Positions 50,460-60,958 of a stretch of DNA of 64,000 nt are shown here, one piece after another. Below the pieces are notes generated by a model. It saw only the letters and a list, made by a program, of their open reading frames with translations, did no database searches and was not told the DNA's origin. The number at the start of each line of letters is the position of its first letter. Position 1 is the stretch's first letter. The stretch lies in contig OY101116.1 of assembly GCA_956465555.1 (NCBI GenBank), forward strand, positions 3,100,001 through 3,164,000, written 5' to 3'. The DNA comes from Nitzschia sp. pyKryTriq1. Its lineage: Eukaryota; Bacillariophyta; Bacillariophyceae; Bacillariales; Bacillariaceae. Both the position numbers and the translations under genes were made by a program.

Positions 50460-51530
50460 ATGAACGAATTTGTCTTGGATCCCGCGTACTTGGTCGTACC
50501 CAAAGATGTCCAAGCCCTCATCAATGGGCTGCCGAGTAGTAGTCGTAGTAGTGGTGATGATGAACAACGACGACCCCGATGTACTCAGTGCCGAGCTCTG
50601 ACGAAAACATGTCGGTGTGGTCGATGTCAAGCTGCTCATTATTGCTCAAAAGAATGTCAGAAGAAGCACTTTGGATTCCACAAAAAGCTGTGCGAACAAG
50701 TGGCTACTGTGTCGGCGAGAGCAACCGAAATGGTCCAACGGGAAGAAACTTACAAGTTGGCCTCTACGGAGTACCCCAAACTAGTCGAAATGTACATCAT
50801 CATGGGCTACCGTGAGACGGATACGGTCAAAAATGGAGAGGTCTACTATCGAAAGGCTCTGCATTATTGCATGGAATCCATGAAAGTTATGGGACAAGTT
50901 TTCTTTCATGATACGTCCCCAATGGAAGACAAGGTATTGGTGTTGTTGAGTATTCTGAGCGAAGATGATCCCAACATTATTTGGCATTGGATCGAAGAAT
51001 CCCAAAGCCCTCGAAAGGTGAATCTGGATATTTCATCTGAAGTGGATCGGGGAGAGCAATTACATAGGGTACTGCAGGTCGACGATTTCCCAGTTCACAT
51101 GGCGTTATTTTTGTGCTACATGCGCTCGTTGGCGACGTATCGAAGGAATTTGGTGGCAATAGATCAGTTTCAAACCATATCTTCCAGCTCGCTCCCTAAA
51201 GAAGCTCATGATGTGAGTAAGGCATTTCTTGTTGGTGAGCCTTCTCCGGATGGACGACTTGATATGGATGTATTGACAGAGGAAATTCCATTGATTGTTC
51301 GCGCGATCCAGCAGCATGGCCATGGATCATCTTTGACCTATTTGCGAGATACCGTTCCTTTTTCACCCGAACATGCTCCCATGTTGGTGCGTTCCGAAAT
51401 GCCGAGAGAGGGGCCAACGATACGACCTCCCGAGTTGTGGAATCTTGTTCAAGATTGTATATTTACAACACCTGGGGTCAATGATATTCTTCATGAGTTT
51501 GTCCCCGAGGAAGATGATCCTATTGAGTAG
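50460..51530 (+). CDS. MYND zinc-finger protein
   Basis: Single exon, 356 aa, ATG at 50460. A MYND zinc finger lies at about residues 41-79: CTQC, then CRCGRC, HYCSKEC, and KKHFGFHKKLC. This is the full Cys/His set for two zinc ions. MYND fingers bind Pro-rich peptides. The remaining about 270 residues are mostly helical (YPKLVEMYIIMGYRETD, YRKALHYCMESMKVMG) and could be TPR-like, but no SET domain or other catalytic motif is visible. A protein-interaction adaptor is inferred. It ends 67 bases from the convergent PH-domain gene. Confidence 0.88.
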   Translation: MNEFVLDPAYLVVPKDVQALINGLPSSSRSSGDDEQRRPRCTQCRALTKTCRCGRCQAAHYCSKECQKKHFGFHKKLCEQVATVSARATEMVQREETYKLASTEYPKLVEMYIIMGYRETDTVKNGEVYYRKALHYCMESMKVMGQVFFHDTSPMEDKVLVLLSILSEDDPNIIWHWIEESQSPRKVNLDISSEVDRGEQLHRVLQVDDFPVHMALFLCYMRSLATYRRNLVAIDQFQTISSSSLPKEAHDVSKAFLVGEPSPDGRLDMDVLTEEIPLIVRAIQQHGHGSSLTYLRDTVPFSPEHAPMLVRSEMPREGPTIRPPELWNLVQDCIFTTPGVNDILHEFVPEEDDPIE

Positions 51531-51597
51531 TACAGTAGATATTGCACAATCTTAGCGCGTACTTCAATACTGTATTGGATTTGATTTGATTATTTCC

Positions 51598-54500
51598 CTA
51601 TAGCAAGTTAGACTGGAAGTCTTGATGTTGTGGAGTGTTGTCCAGCGATTCACCTCGTCTGAGATACGAGTACTGCGGTGTGGTGAAATCACCATCTTCG
51701 CGGTTGCGCTCACTCGCCTGCTTGACTAAGTTTGCCACGAGAGGAGCAAAACTTGACGTGATCGAAGATCCAGCTTCGCTAAAGGATCGAAAGTTGCTTT
51801 GCGTGGTCGAATGGCTGCTCGACGACATCCGGCGAAGTCGACTGTAGTGGCTTGAGACGCTGTTAGAGGCGGCGACAAACTTCTCATGACAGCAGTCCTT
51901 TTCCTGCGCCCATGCGCTGAGATCCTTCTCCGGTGGTGAAAGAGTGTTTGATTTTCCAAAATCGTGCTCGTTGACAAAGCATTCTGTGTCGTGGGAAAGA
52001 GCAGAGGTAATTGACGGGGTTGTTGAAGGAGGCCGCACTCCAAAGGGGATCGTCGGTCGGGGAGGAGGGCATTTTGCATCGACTTCCATGACGGCTTTCG
52101 TGAGCACTGCTCTTTGCTCCGTGGTGAGGAAATCATCCCGAAAACTGAGTGTCAGTGGCCGGCTACGTGCCTGAATGGCACGTCGAATCCCATCAAAGGT
52201 CCATGGACCAACCTCCACAGAAACGCCATCAAATGCCACAAGCCGAGCCCCCAACTTTGGCTTTTGATTCATTCCAGACTCATCAAATCCGTGAAATCCA
52301 CAAACAAGAACTGCGTCTTTTGGCAAAGCGACTGGACAGACTTCTTCGTTTTTGGCGTTTCGACCACTCGCCAGGGAAGAAATGGCGGCAACATTTCTGA
52401 GCTCCGCAGCGGTCTTGTCGCTTCCATTTGCCTCACCGTTGAGATCGGCCGTCATCGCTGCCGTTAAGAGACCCTTAGGTTTTACTGGGGCAGGCGGGGC
52501 CTTCTGGAATTGAATTCCGATCTTTCGGGAATAAAACGTCAAATGATAGACAGCCATACCAGCATGCGTTTCCGTACTGTCTGTTTGGGGGTTTCCCTTG
52601 CGCTCAACAACATCCGCCAACGGGCAGGTAAGCCGAGCTGTGGCTTGGCCATTATCTGTAATTACAGACTTCGAGGCCGTGGAATGTGACTGAGTAGACG
52701 CGGAACATAGTGTTGGCTGACGATCGTACTCATCAATATCGTCGTCGTCATCCTTGTGCAGCTGCAACACGGGATTTGGTCGTTCTGGTGTGCTTTCGGT
52801 TGAAACTGCAGGTGGGATAGAGGGTTCGCTTTGCTGAGAAAATTCGGCCACTGAACCAAATTCAGCTCCCACAGAAGAAACCACCGAAGGCGAGATGGAC
52901 TGATATTCATTGATGCTTAGATCATCGTCGTCTTCCCCCTCTGATGACTCTTCAGAGGCCTCATTATCCATCAGAGAAACTAGACCCGGTGACGCTGACG
53001 CTGGTTGGTGAGACGCCTGCTCAACAATCCCACGGGTTTTTGATGTCGCTTCTACTGCCTCCCCCGGTCCCTGATTCGACATTTCATCCTCGGCTGCTTC
53101 TGAGTTGTCCATACTGGTATTCATTTCTGTATCACTCTCGAGGTCTATCAATTTGTTGGCCGCGAGCAACCGTTGATGGAGCTGAATGCTCGAAGCCACG
53201 TGATCTTCCAATTCATCAATCAAGCGTTCTTCATCACTGCCAAGTATAGTATCTTCCATGGGTCTTCCAACATCATTTTCCTTGCCACCGGTTGTCGTTG
53301 TCCGCCTAGAGGGAATCGAATAGGATAGTCTTTGAGCAGCAGCTGCCGATGCTTTTTCTTCGAGTTCTCTATTGGCTTGCTGTAACGCCTTGTATTCTCG
53401 AACCAAGACACGTTTTTCACGCTTCTTCTGTTTGAGCGACTTGCGAATCGTGCAGTTTTCCTCCCATATTTTCGTCAGGTGCTTTTCGGCCCGTTCCATA
53501 CGCTTCTTCATTTCTTCTACTTGCGAGTTGGCTTCTTGGACGTCGTCTACCGCAGTGGCCGCTTCTTCCGCTGCCAATCGTAAGGAATCGCGTTGCTGTT
53601 GGCAAGCATTGGCCAGCCCAGAAAAGTACGTTCCCGGCACTGTCATAATTTCTTCGATTGATTCGTGGTGAGATTGATTCGTATCGTCAACAGCATGAAA
53701 AGCGTCATCCAACAAAGAAGACGGGAGGTCCTTTTTCTTGCTGGACTGGTTATTCTTGGTCGGAGTCTCGTCCATACTATGTATCAACGTGCTGTCCTGC
53801 CTATCCTCCTCTGTCTGTCCTGGATCCATTTCTTTCTTTTCTTCGGCGTGATCATCGCCCTCGCAATCAGGATTTCGCACAGCCGACGATTCGGAGGACA
53901 CAGTCGGTGGTTGACGCATGCGCTGGGTTAAGAGTCGCAAGGCTTCGTCCAGTCGTTGAAACTGATCCTTCCATTGCCGCGCATCTTCCAATGCCCCATC
54001 TCTATCTTTTTCAACTAGTTTGAAATCGTCTACTTGACGCTCCAGATCGGCAATTCGAAACTTTTGACTTTGAACTTGACTGGTGAGCTCATCCACTTTC
54101 TCCTTGAGTGTCGACACTCGCTCCTCTTGCAACTGTTGCATCCATTCTTTGCCGATTTCTTCCGACCGAGCTTCGAGTATAATGCGGCGCGGTGATATAT
54201 CTTCGGTTGTTTCCTGTGTATCTTGAATCACAAATCGAAATCGACCATCCGGTAGCTGCTCCAGCGGCTCCAGCTGGGTCCCCTCCAACGATATTTTGCC
54301 TCGTGGTTCGAGGTCATTCGGACTTAGATAATAATACAGATTCGTTTCTGCCTTTAACACGAAAAAACGCCGTTTGAATTCGGGAATATTTTGGCCCAAT
54401 TTTTGAAGATAACCTGCCTTGGGAGCGTGCCGGGCTAGACTAGCCGCTGTCTCCCCCGAGTGGTGGTGGTGATGGTGCGTCAGAGCAGGAGTCGAGTGGA

Positions 54501-55113
54501 CGCCCATGGTATCCCCACCCGTCACGGCTAATTGATCTCTTATTCGTCCCGTGGCAACTTGTAGAAATTTTTGGGCCATGTCGGTGGTTGGAAAGGAAGG
54601 AGACGGTGCTTGTTGACTAGGGTTGGTGTATGGCCCCTGATGCATGTGATGGTTAGACGAGAGCGAGTGCGGCGTATTGTGATTGGAAGAATAGCTATGT
54701 TGCCGACTGGCCGATGGGTCCAACACCAGTGGCTGTGGTGTTTGCCTTCGAACCCTAACTTTCTTGGGAGCCTCACTCGCAGGTGGAGACTGAAAGGGTG
54801 AACCATAGGAGACCGGTCGATACACGTTCTGTGGTGTGGTCCGGCTACTTCGCGTACTTTGACTTCCGTTGATTATTCTGGTGGTGGCTGTTGGGGGGGG
54901 AGACATAAAAGGCGAGTCCATAAAGTTCGACGCATACGGGAGACTGCGAGTGCTGCGTTGTGAAGGGGTTTGATAGGTATACTCGTGTGGAACAGCCGAA
55001 GGAGGAACCTGACGTAGGGCGCCCCGATGAGCAGTCATGTCTGGCGATGTGAGACCGTGCTGTGTCGGTATTTGGATAGAGGACGCTAAGTGGGCAGCGT
55101 TGGAATACTCCAT
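51598..55113 (-). CDS. PH-domain, coiled-coil and PDZ-like scaffold protein
   Basis: Single exon, 1171 aa, ATG at 55113. Residues 1-225 are Ser/Pro/His-rich. A PH domain (about 230-335) runs from KAGYLQKLGQNIPEFKRRFF to EIGKEWMQQLQEE, with the usual final helix Trp. Coiled coils lie at about 335-400 and 520-620. A PDZ-like domain with a low-complexity insert lies at about 852-992, from VYHLTFYSRKIGIQFQKAP to LGARLVAFDGVSVEVGPWTF and PLTLSFRDDF. The tail is Ser-rich with RRMSSSS. PH domains bind phosphoinositides, so a membrane-linked scaffold is inferred. No enzyme domain is present. Confidence 0.85.
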   Translation of the reverse strand: MEYSNAAHLASSIQIPTQHGLTSPDMTAHRGALRQVPPSAVPHEYTYQTPSQRSTRSLPYASNFMDSPFMSPPPTATTRIINGSQSTRSSRTTPQNVYRPVSYGSPFQSPPASEAPKKVRVRRQTPQPLVLDPSASRQHSYSSNHNTPHSLSSNHHMHQGPYTNPSQQAPSPSFPTTDMAQKFLQVATGRIRDQLAVTGGDTMGVHSTPALTHHHHHHSGETAASLARHAPKAGYLQKLGQNIPEFKRRFFVLKAETNLYYYLSPNDLEPRGKISLEGTQLEPLEQLPDGRFRFVIQDTQETTEDISPRRIILEARSEEIGKEWMQQLQEERVSTLKEKVDELTSQVQSQKFRIADLERQVDDFKLVEKDRDGALEDARQWKDQFQRLDEALRLLTQRMRQPPTVSSESSAVRNPDCEGDDHAEEKKEMDPGQTEEDRQDSTLIHSMDETPTKNNQSSKKKDLPSSLLDDAFHAVDDTNQSHHESIEEIMTVPGTYFSGLANACQQQRDSLRLAAEEAATAVDDVQEANSQVEEMKKRMERAEKHLTKIWEENCTIRKSLKQKKREKRVLVREYKALQQANRELEEKASAAAAQRLSYSIPSRRTTTTGGKENDVGRPMEDTILGSDEERLIDELEDHVASSIQLHQRLLAANKLIDLESDTEMNTSMDNSEAAEDEMSNQGPGEAVEATSKTRGIVEQASHQPASASPGLVSLMDNEASEESSEGEDDDDLSINEYQSISPSVVSSVGAEFGSVAEFSQQSEPSIPPAVSTESTPERPNPVLQLHKDDDDDIDEYDRQPTLCSASTQSHSTASKSVITDNGQATARLTCPLADVVERKGNPQTDSTETHAGMAVYHLTFYSRKIGIQFQKAPPAPVKPKGLLTAAMTADLNGEANGSDKTAAELRNVAAISSLASGRNAKNEEVCPVALPKDAVLVCGFHGFDESGMNQKPKLGARLVAFDGVSVEVGPWTFDGIRRAIQARSRPLTLSFRDDFLTTEQRAVLTKAVMEVDAKCPPPRPTIPFGVRPPSTTPSITSALSHDTECFVNEHDFGKSNTLSPPEKDLSAWAQEKDCCHEKFVAASNSVSSHYSRLRRMSSSSHSTTQSNFRSFSEAGSSITSSFAPLVANLVKQASERNREDGDFTTPQYSYLRRGESLDNTPQHQDFQSNLL

Positions 55114-56193
55114 CGTATCTTCAGGAGACTGGACCGTGGAGGAATAAACTGGTGATGCTTGTAAAAATTAACAGACAAATAACACCACCCGCTGGCGAAA
55201 GCAGAGAGTGAATTTATGAATATTCGTCAAGACAGGCAATCCAAATCACCCTCAACAAACTGTTTCTCCAGGGAAAGGCAAATCGACCCCGGTGGTGCTT
55301 TAACAACGTGTTTGTAATGGTAGTCTACAGGAAGTCAATCATCAACAATCATATTCTGTTGAGAGGCGTTGACCTACAGTATGTAATGAACTATTACGAG
55401 TACTGTACCGGTACTGTACTCGTACTGCTTCCAACTCTCTCATCACGACATCGTCGCTTTCAACGACCGTGAAGCAGCGAGTAATGCGGGCTGCCGCTTC
55501 TTGGCTCCGTCCGTTCAAAGTTCACATCAAAATTTGAAAGAGGGCCGGTGCGCGCCTGCCAACTCATTTTGGAATGGCTGTCGCGCGCGGGCGGGCGGTT
55601 TTGTGTTGCGTGGATTGATGATTCGTTCGATTGAATGGATCGTCCATACGGCGTCAGTTATCTTTGTTGTCTTTCCTCTACTCGTACCAGTACCGGTACC
55701 GCACGTTGCGCTTGTACAGAACGGTACGTGCTGTAGTCGTATGTTTTGTACTCGGGACTAACTTACTCTCTTCCATCAGGGATGAATAAGAGAGATCCCC
55801 TTCTCGCGGATGAAAATCTGTTCCTTCGGTGCAGACAATTCACTTCGAGTACAGAGTAGACTACCCGAGACCGGAGAGCGGAATTCCATGTTCTCTGTCT
55901 TTATAATAGGTCTACTGTCTAGTAGTAGCTGGTAGAAAACAAGAACTAAGAAAATTCCATAAGAGTTTGTTGAGCTCTGTACCTGGACAGCAACTTTCAT
56001 GTCAACAGCCTACGCACAAGTAGCTTGCTTGCTACTAGCAGAATAAGGGCGAGGGGGCGATCAATTTATAGTCGAGCCAGCTGCGCACGCAAATAGCTTT
56101 GTTGGTGGCAAAATTGATGGTTGCATCCTAATAGTAAGCAATCAAGGCAAAGCACGGGACTTCAATGGCTGCATCTGAGCCCTACTTCTTTCC
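55114..56193. other. Intergenic, 1.1 kb
   Basis: A near-perfect inverted GTAC stretch lies at 55396-55423 (ACGAGTACTGTACCGGTAC...). Another site lies at about 55683-55702. This is upstream DNA of the PH gene and 3' DNA of the ubiquitin-like gene. No gene was recognised. Confidence 0.5.
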
Positions 56194-56744
56194 TCAACGT
56201 CTTCGTTTCGATACTTCGTCATCGCTATCGACAATCTCGATGATACCCCCTTCGCCAGAACTGGGTCCACTGATGCTACCAGATGATGAAACCTGATTGA
56301 GACTCGGCACTGGAGCTCGCCGCCGCTTCGTCCCGCTTGCTGACTTGCTGTTCTTGCTGCTGTTGTTGTCGGCGGCGGTGGTTGTAGGTGGAATGTGCAT
56401 ATGCAATACGTTATTGCCAGATCGTCCTAGCCCCAATCTTTCCAAGGAACGCCCACCACTTTTCAATTCTCGTCCCATGTAAAATATCCGTTGATGTTCC
56501 GATACACCAAATTCTTCCGCCAAGCTCTTCTTGACATCGCCCAGTTTCTGGGAAAGGGGAAATGTCATCTACAGGCGTATAGCGGTAATAGTAGGTCCAA
56601 AGTGTGAGAATCACCATCGTCGTCGTATTCGGCGAAGAATGAAACGAGTGAAGTAATATACGAACGACATGGATTTACCTCTTTCCGTTCTGCATCCGAT
56701 GTCCGTATCACCGTGAAGGTACAAGACGACTCTTGGTCGCTCAT
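56194..56744 (-). CDS. Ubiquitin-like protein with SUMO-interaction motif
   Basis: Exons are complement(56194..56568, 56679..56744), 146 aa. The join gives DAERKEMTFPLSQKLGDVKK. Residues about 8-80 show a ubiquitin fold: a first strand CTFTVIRTSD, a second strand, a helix LGDVKKSLAEEFGV, then QRIFYMGRELKSG (matching ubiquitin QRLIFAGKQLEDG) and NVLHMHI. No Gly-Gly end follows. A Ser/Lys-rich linker leads to GGIIEIVDSDDEVSKRRR, where IIEIVDSDD is a strong SUMO-interacting motif. It could be an adaptor reading SUMO or a domain partner of a ubiquitin pathway. No close family is assigned. Confidence 0.8.
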
Positions 56745-57636
56745 GTTCACAAGAATGTGTGGAAACGAAGATGGGTCAACTGAGAAAGCGTCGCAATTCC
56801 TTTGACGCAAAGGTATATCGAGAGGGGCGTGTTGCAACTGATCACGGACGAATCAATCAATCAATCAATCAATGGTCTGATGAGCGGGGGAAACGACAAG
56901 TGGCTTTACTTTCAGCTCTTTTTGTACTTGTACTTATAGATCTACGAGATGTTCAGCTTACGCCGATCCGATGTTACTAGAGAGGGAGCGTGAACACCAG
57001 GTTTACTTGTAGTGTGGAAGTCGTCAATTAATCAGCAAGCCAAGAGATGGAGCACCATGAACCATGATCCATGATCTGATCTGTCAAAGTCCAAAGATGA
57101 CCTCCGAACTCCACGCAAAACGCAAAGACTCGTCGTCTGTCGTCTCGCGCTTCTTCTTTTCCGTGAGTTTTTCGTGCCGGGGCGTGGGCGCGCTTTGTCT
57201 CCTGTGTACAAGCACATACAGTGCGTACAGTTTGTATACCGTTTGTGGCCCCGTGTTGCCCGCGTTGAGTGGTGCACTACTTGTACCGGCGAGCGGAGCT
57301 CTCCGCAGGAGGCGTTCCGCGTTCCCTCTCGCATTCGTCTGCCCTCCCATCCTCCCTACTGTCCGTTCTCGTTCTAGACTCTTTGTGTGGCAAATGGCGT
57401 GATTGACTAGCCTTTGTCACCGGAGACTCTTGGAGTCGAGATCCCTAAGGGTGGGATTCGGGTGGGTTTACAAAACTATCTACACTATGTCCGCTTCCGC
57501 TTCCGATGATAGACTCTTTTTACCTTACTGGGCCACAGCACGTTGGTAATGGGGAATGTAGAAGACATTTCTTCCCGTATTAACAAGATTGAAGAAGGCG
57601 TTGGTACATCAGAGGCGCAGAATCGGCAGGATCCTC

Positions 57637-57666
57637 TAGGGGCCTCGAAGGCCTTCGAGGCCCCTA
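57637..57666. repeat. 30-base perfect palindrome
   Basis: TAGGGGCCTCGAAGG is followed directly by its own reverse complement, with no loop. It may form a cruciform or be a dimeric protein site. An additional GGGCCTCC lies just downstream. Confidence 0.85.
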
Positions 57667-58425
57667 TAAGGGCCTCCGATTGGATTGGCGTTAAGACAAA
57701 ACTTCAGATTTAATTACTAAGGTACTTTTTCTCTGCCAAATTCTCCTCCAGGGAGCTTGCAAATTCCGCCTGCAGATTTTCTCTGGCGAATGCTCCTGCC
57801 TATCCCTCACTATCGTATTTTTGGCCTCCCGCTACTCCATAGAAATCTCCAAGACCCCTGCTGAATTCACCAGTACATCAGTCAAATCTCTCCAAAAATA
57901 TCATGTCTTCTTCTACCATAAAAATAATCAGGCGCCCCCCACACACTCACCGTTGCACCCTCACTCAACACTCTACAATCTACAGTACGGGTACACTACA
58001 TGCCCCAATGTTGATCCGCCCCCCACCCCGCCGTTGCAACACCACCTGCGTAATAACGGTACTGTTCTTTAACTTACCGATAACGGCCAATCTTCCCGAT
58101 TCAAACTCTCCAAGGCTTCTCGACCGGAAACTAATATTTCTTACAGTAGTTTTTAGTGTAGTGTTTAGCTTTTAAACTATTACTACTTGGTTACCGCAAA
58201 TCGATAGGTGGAGCGTTGGAGCTTCACCTTGAGCTTTCGATATCGAGAGCGTCTGATTTGTGAGAAGTTCTCGCTGTCGCTGTTTGAATTCTTGTCCAAG
58301 GAATTCATCGGCACCGGTGAGAGGGCCTGGCCGTCGTTCAACGCACCCGCTGTCTTACTCCAACAACGGTTATCCCCCAAGACTCTACCACCTGTACGAG
58401 TACGCTCAAGCTCGCTCTAATACAC

Positions 58426-58468
58426 ACTCTCTCTCTCTCTCTCTAGAGAGAGAGAGAGAGAGAGAGAG
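58426..58468. repeat. (CT)n-(AG)n palindromic microsatellite
   Basis: About nine CT units meet about eleven AG units at a central CTAG, giving a self-complementary microsatellite. Confidence 0.85.
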
Positions 58469-58743
58469 CGCAGAGAGAGTACTCTCGCCTCTACTAGTAG
58501 TAGAGCTACCGACCGGTAGAGAGAGGCCGAACCTTGGGAGGTAGGAGTAGACTATCGGTACTAGCTAGAGACCACTCTACTAGAGAGAGACGGAGTGTAC
58601 TTTTGATACGACCTGAAGGATTCTGCTAGTAGATGCAGTGTACAGTATGGATATCCTGTGAACTCCCGACAACATGAGTATTGATTTCTACAAATAATAA
58701 GCATGCACGAAAAGTATGGAGCCCTGATCTTGAAAAATCTAGT

Positions 58744-60423
58744 TTATCCTGAATAGAAATGGCAAGATTTTTTGCACTTTTTCAGACCACACCCTTGGCA
58801 TTTTCCAGTTCCTCCCTTTGTGCTTAGCTTTGCCTTTTCCTTCTCTAAGGCTTCCTCGTCTGCCTTCTTTCTAGCCTCTTCAGCTGCAATCTTGTCGAGC
58901 TCGCGCTGCGCGTCCATTGCTTCCTTGAAACGTCGCCTCTCCTCCTCTTCCTTCTTTCGAATCTCTTCATCCCTAGCAAGCTGCGCTTGTCGCTCCTCCT
59001 CAATACGTCTCTGTTCCTCTTCTACTTTTTTTACCTCTTCGGCCATTTTCGCAGCTTTCTTTTCTTCCTCTTCAGTGTACATGTCGCCAAGAGCCTTGGT
59101 CAAGGTATTGAGGGCCTTCAAGGCTTCGTCACGAATCTCTTCGAACTGAACACTGGATGCTACCTTCTTCAGCTCAGGAACCAGCAGCGGACCAAATGGA
59201 GCGACGTCTGCAGGAGAACCAACAAGTTTGCTCATGTTGGAAATCACAAGACATGCAGCGCGCTTGTGAATCGCAAGCTTCTCCCTGAGAGCTCGCGAAA
59301 GGACAGGACATAGAATGGATAACGTTGACGCATCCACGGTTACAACAAACGTCGTTCCCATCAGTTTTTCGATGGCCTTGTTGGTTTCTGCAGGCTTGCA
59401 GATGGCATTGACGACAGCAGGAATGGCTGGTTTGACATCTTGGTTCAAGTTGGTTTGACAAATAGCCAAGAGGGCGGCAGCGGCCGATTTGGTTACTTGA
59501 GCCTTGGTGTCAAAGACTTGTCCACTGATGACCGGGATCAACTTTGGTAGAAGCTTGGAAACCTGCGAGGGGGCTGATTCAGCACATTGAGCAAGACGAT
59601 CCAACGCGTTGGATTTGACCCTCCACTCGTTTGACTTGAGCGCTTTGACGATCAGTGGACTGATCAAGCTCGGAAATGACCATGGATTAGCAAGGCTAAT
59701 AAGCGCAGAAGCGGCATCTTCGGCTGCCTCCCTAACGCTGCTCGAGTTGCTTCCGCATTCGTCCAAGGCGGCAGCGAGAAAGGCGCCAACTACGAATGGC
59801 TCTGCTCGCTTGCCGACGATTTCACAGAGTGCCCGAATCAACAATAAGGATCCTTCTCGAGCGTCTGCCGGAGTAGATTTTCCCCGCTTGCTGTCCGTAC
59901 CAATGGTCATGCTTTCTCCAGTACTGAATGTGTCCAAACTAGTCAAACTGACGGCGGAGGCGCTGGGTTTGAGACCACCCGTAGTAGCATCGTCCGAAGT
60001 GAAGATATTTGAGATACCTTCTGGAAAAAGCAGTCGTTGCATTTCCCCCAGAACCTGGCATTCTTTGAGAACGTATGCTGTTCCTAGTTCCTTGGCAGCT
60101 GTTGCCAGGTCGGCAGCGGCTGCGGCTCGGTCCCTAGTGGTGCTGGCTGCGTGTGGCTTGCTCTTGTCGACCAAAATCTGTATCCCAATGGTTTTTTGGA
60201 AAAGTTCCGTGATTCGCTCCTTTTTGGCTACCGCATCCAAGCCTTTCAATTCTGCAATTGCAGCGTCAGTCGAAAGAGCTGATGGCTTGAGTGGAGGAGC
60301 GGTCGACCCGCGCTTACCCACCTTGCCGGTCGGTTTCTTGCCAGTTTTGACGGCTACCACCGCTTTCTTTGGTGCAGGTGGTGCACCCATTTTGTGCTTG
60401 GTGGTGGCGGAAATAGTCGCCAT
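58744..60423 (-). CDS. eEF3-type HEAT-repeat protein without ABC cassettes
   Basis: Single exon, 559 aa, ATG at 60423. The N-terminus is Lys/Ala/Pro-rich. Residues about 170-440 are HEAT repeats resembling the N-terminal part of elongation factor eEF3 and GCN1. Key stretches are LANPWSFPSLISPLIVKALK, EWRVKSNALDRLAQCAE, IPAVVNAICKPAETNKAI and LCPVLSRALREKLAIHKRAA. DVAPFGPLLVPELKKVA follows. Instead of ATPase cassettes there is a Glu/Arg/Lys coiled coil (about 445-540) and a Cys-rich end CQGCGLKKCKKSCHFYSG, a possible zinc site. Ribosome association is inferred from the HEAT family. There is no Walker motif, so it is not an eEF3 ATPase. Confidence 0.85.
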   Translation of the reverse strand: MATISATTKHKMGAPPAPKKAVVAVKTGKKPTGKVGKRGSTAPPLKPSALSTDAAIAELKGLDAVAKKERITELFQKTIGIQILVDKSKPHAASTTRDRAAAAADLATAAKELGTAYVLKECQVLGEMQRLLFPEGISNIFTSDDATTGGLKPSASAVSLTSLDTFSTGESMTIGTDSKRGKSTPADAREGSLLLIRALCEIVGKRAEPFVVGAFLAAALDECGSNSSSVREAAEDAASALISLANPWSFPSLISPLIVKALKSNEWRVKSNALDRLAQCAESAPSQVSKLLPKLIPVISGQVFDTKAQVTKSAAAALLAICQTNLNQDVKPAIPAVVNAICKPAETNKAIEKLMGTTFVVTVDASTLSILCPVLSRALREKLAIHKRAACLVISNMSKLVGSPADVAPFGPLLVPELKKVASSVQFEEIRDEALKALNTLTKALGDMYTEEEEKKAAKMAEEVKKVEEEQRRIEEERQAQLARDEEIRKKEEEERRRFKEAMDAQRELDKIAAEEARKKADEEALEKEKAKLSTKGGTGKCQGCGLKKCKKSCHFYSG

Positions 60424-60958
60424 GGCCAATGCTCGATAATACTTCCTCAAATGACGGAGATTCGTTAGGAATGAACCAAAAATGCACAAAAGAAGAAAAT
60501 CAAAAAATGATGCGTCCGTGGCGACGTTCTGGGTGGACGACAACGATCGGAACTGATCGGAACAACAAGAGCGTGCTCTACCCTACTATAATACCGTGGT
60601 ATCTACTACTAGTAGAGAGTAGAGCCCCCCTGATCCACGCACGCGCGAAGTGGAATGACGAATGACGACGACGACCGACGATCGATGGATGATGGCGCCA
60701 AATTTTGAAGGAACGGACGACGGGAAGGCAATACTGTCAGTGTGTCTGTCCGTCTGTCTGCTCGGATGATGGATGACGATGATTGGGATTGATTGATTGC
60801 TGAAGATAGATATTATTTCGATGATGATTTCTTCGAAAAAAAGCGCAATCTTCGTGTCGTAGTAGATCCTATTATCGGTTGGTCTGTGGACTATGGTAAT
60901 GTATTCGTAGACGACCATTGACCTTTCTAAGTAGAAAATATAGTCCACAAAAGTTTTG
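60424..60958. other. Intergenic, 535 bases
   Basis: This is upstream DNA of the HEAT gene and 3' DNA of the ferredoxin gene. Only simple-sequence stretches (GACGACGAC, GATTGATTG) were seen. Confidence 0.4.

Larger units (their letters stand above)
56745..58743. other. Gene-poor 2 kb region
   Basis: It contains an (AATC)n run (about 56849-56873), a 30-base palindrome (57637-57666) and a CT/AG palindromic microsatellite (58426-58468). GTAC and CTAG words recur, especially 58380-58620. Several frames of 60-110 codons exist but overlap each other and show no domain. Confidence 0.5.

Noticed and set aside
57032-57402. Overlapping frames of 90-112 codons on both strands
   Set aside because: They overlap each other, show no domain, and the region is GC-rich without codon character.
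2882-58743. A ubiquitin/SUMO gene cluster (Josephin, SIM protein, F-box kinase, SGT1, ubiquitin-like protein)
   Set aside because: The genes are spread over 55 kb with unrelated genes between them and no shared strand or spacing. Eukaryotic gene order is usually not functional.
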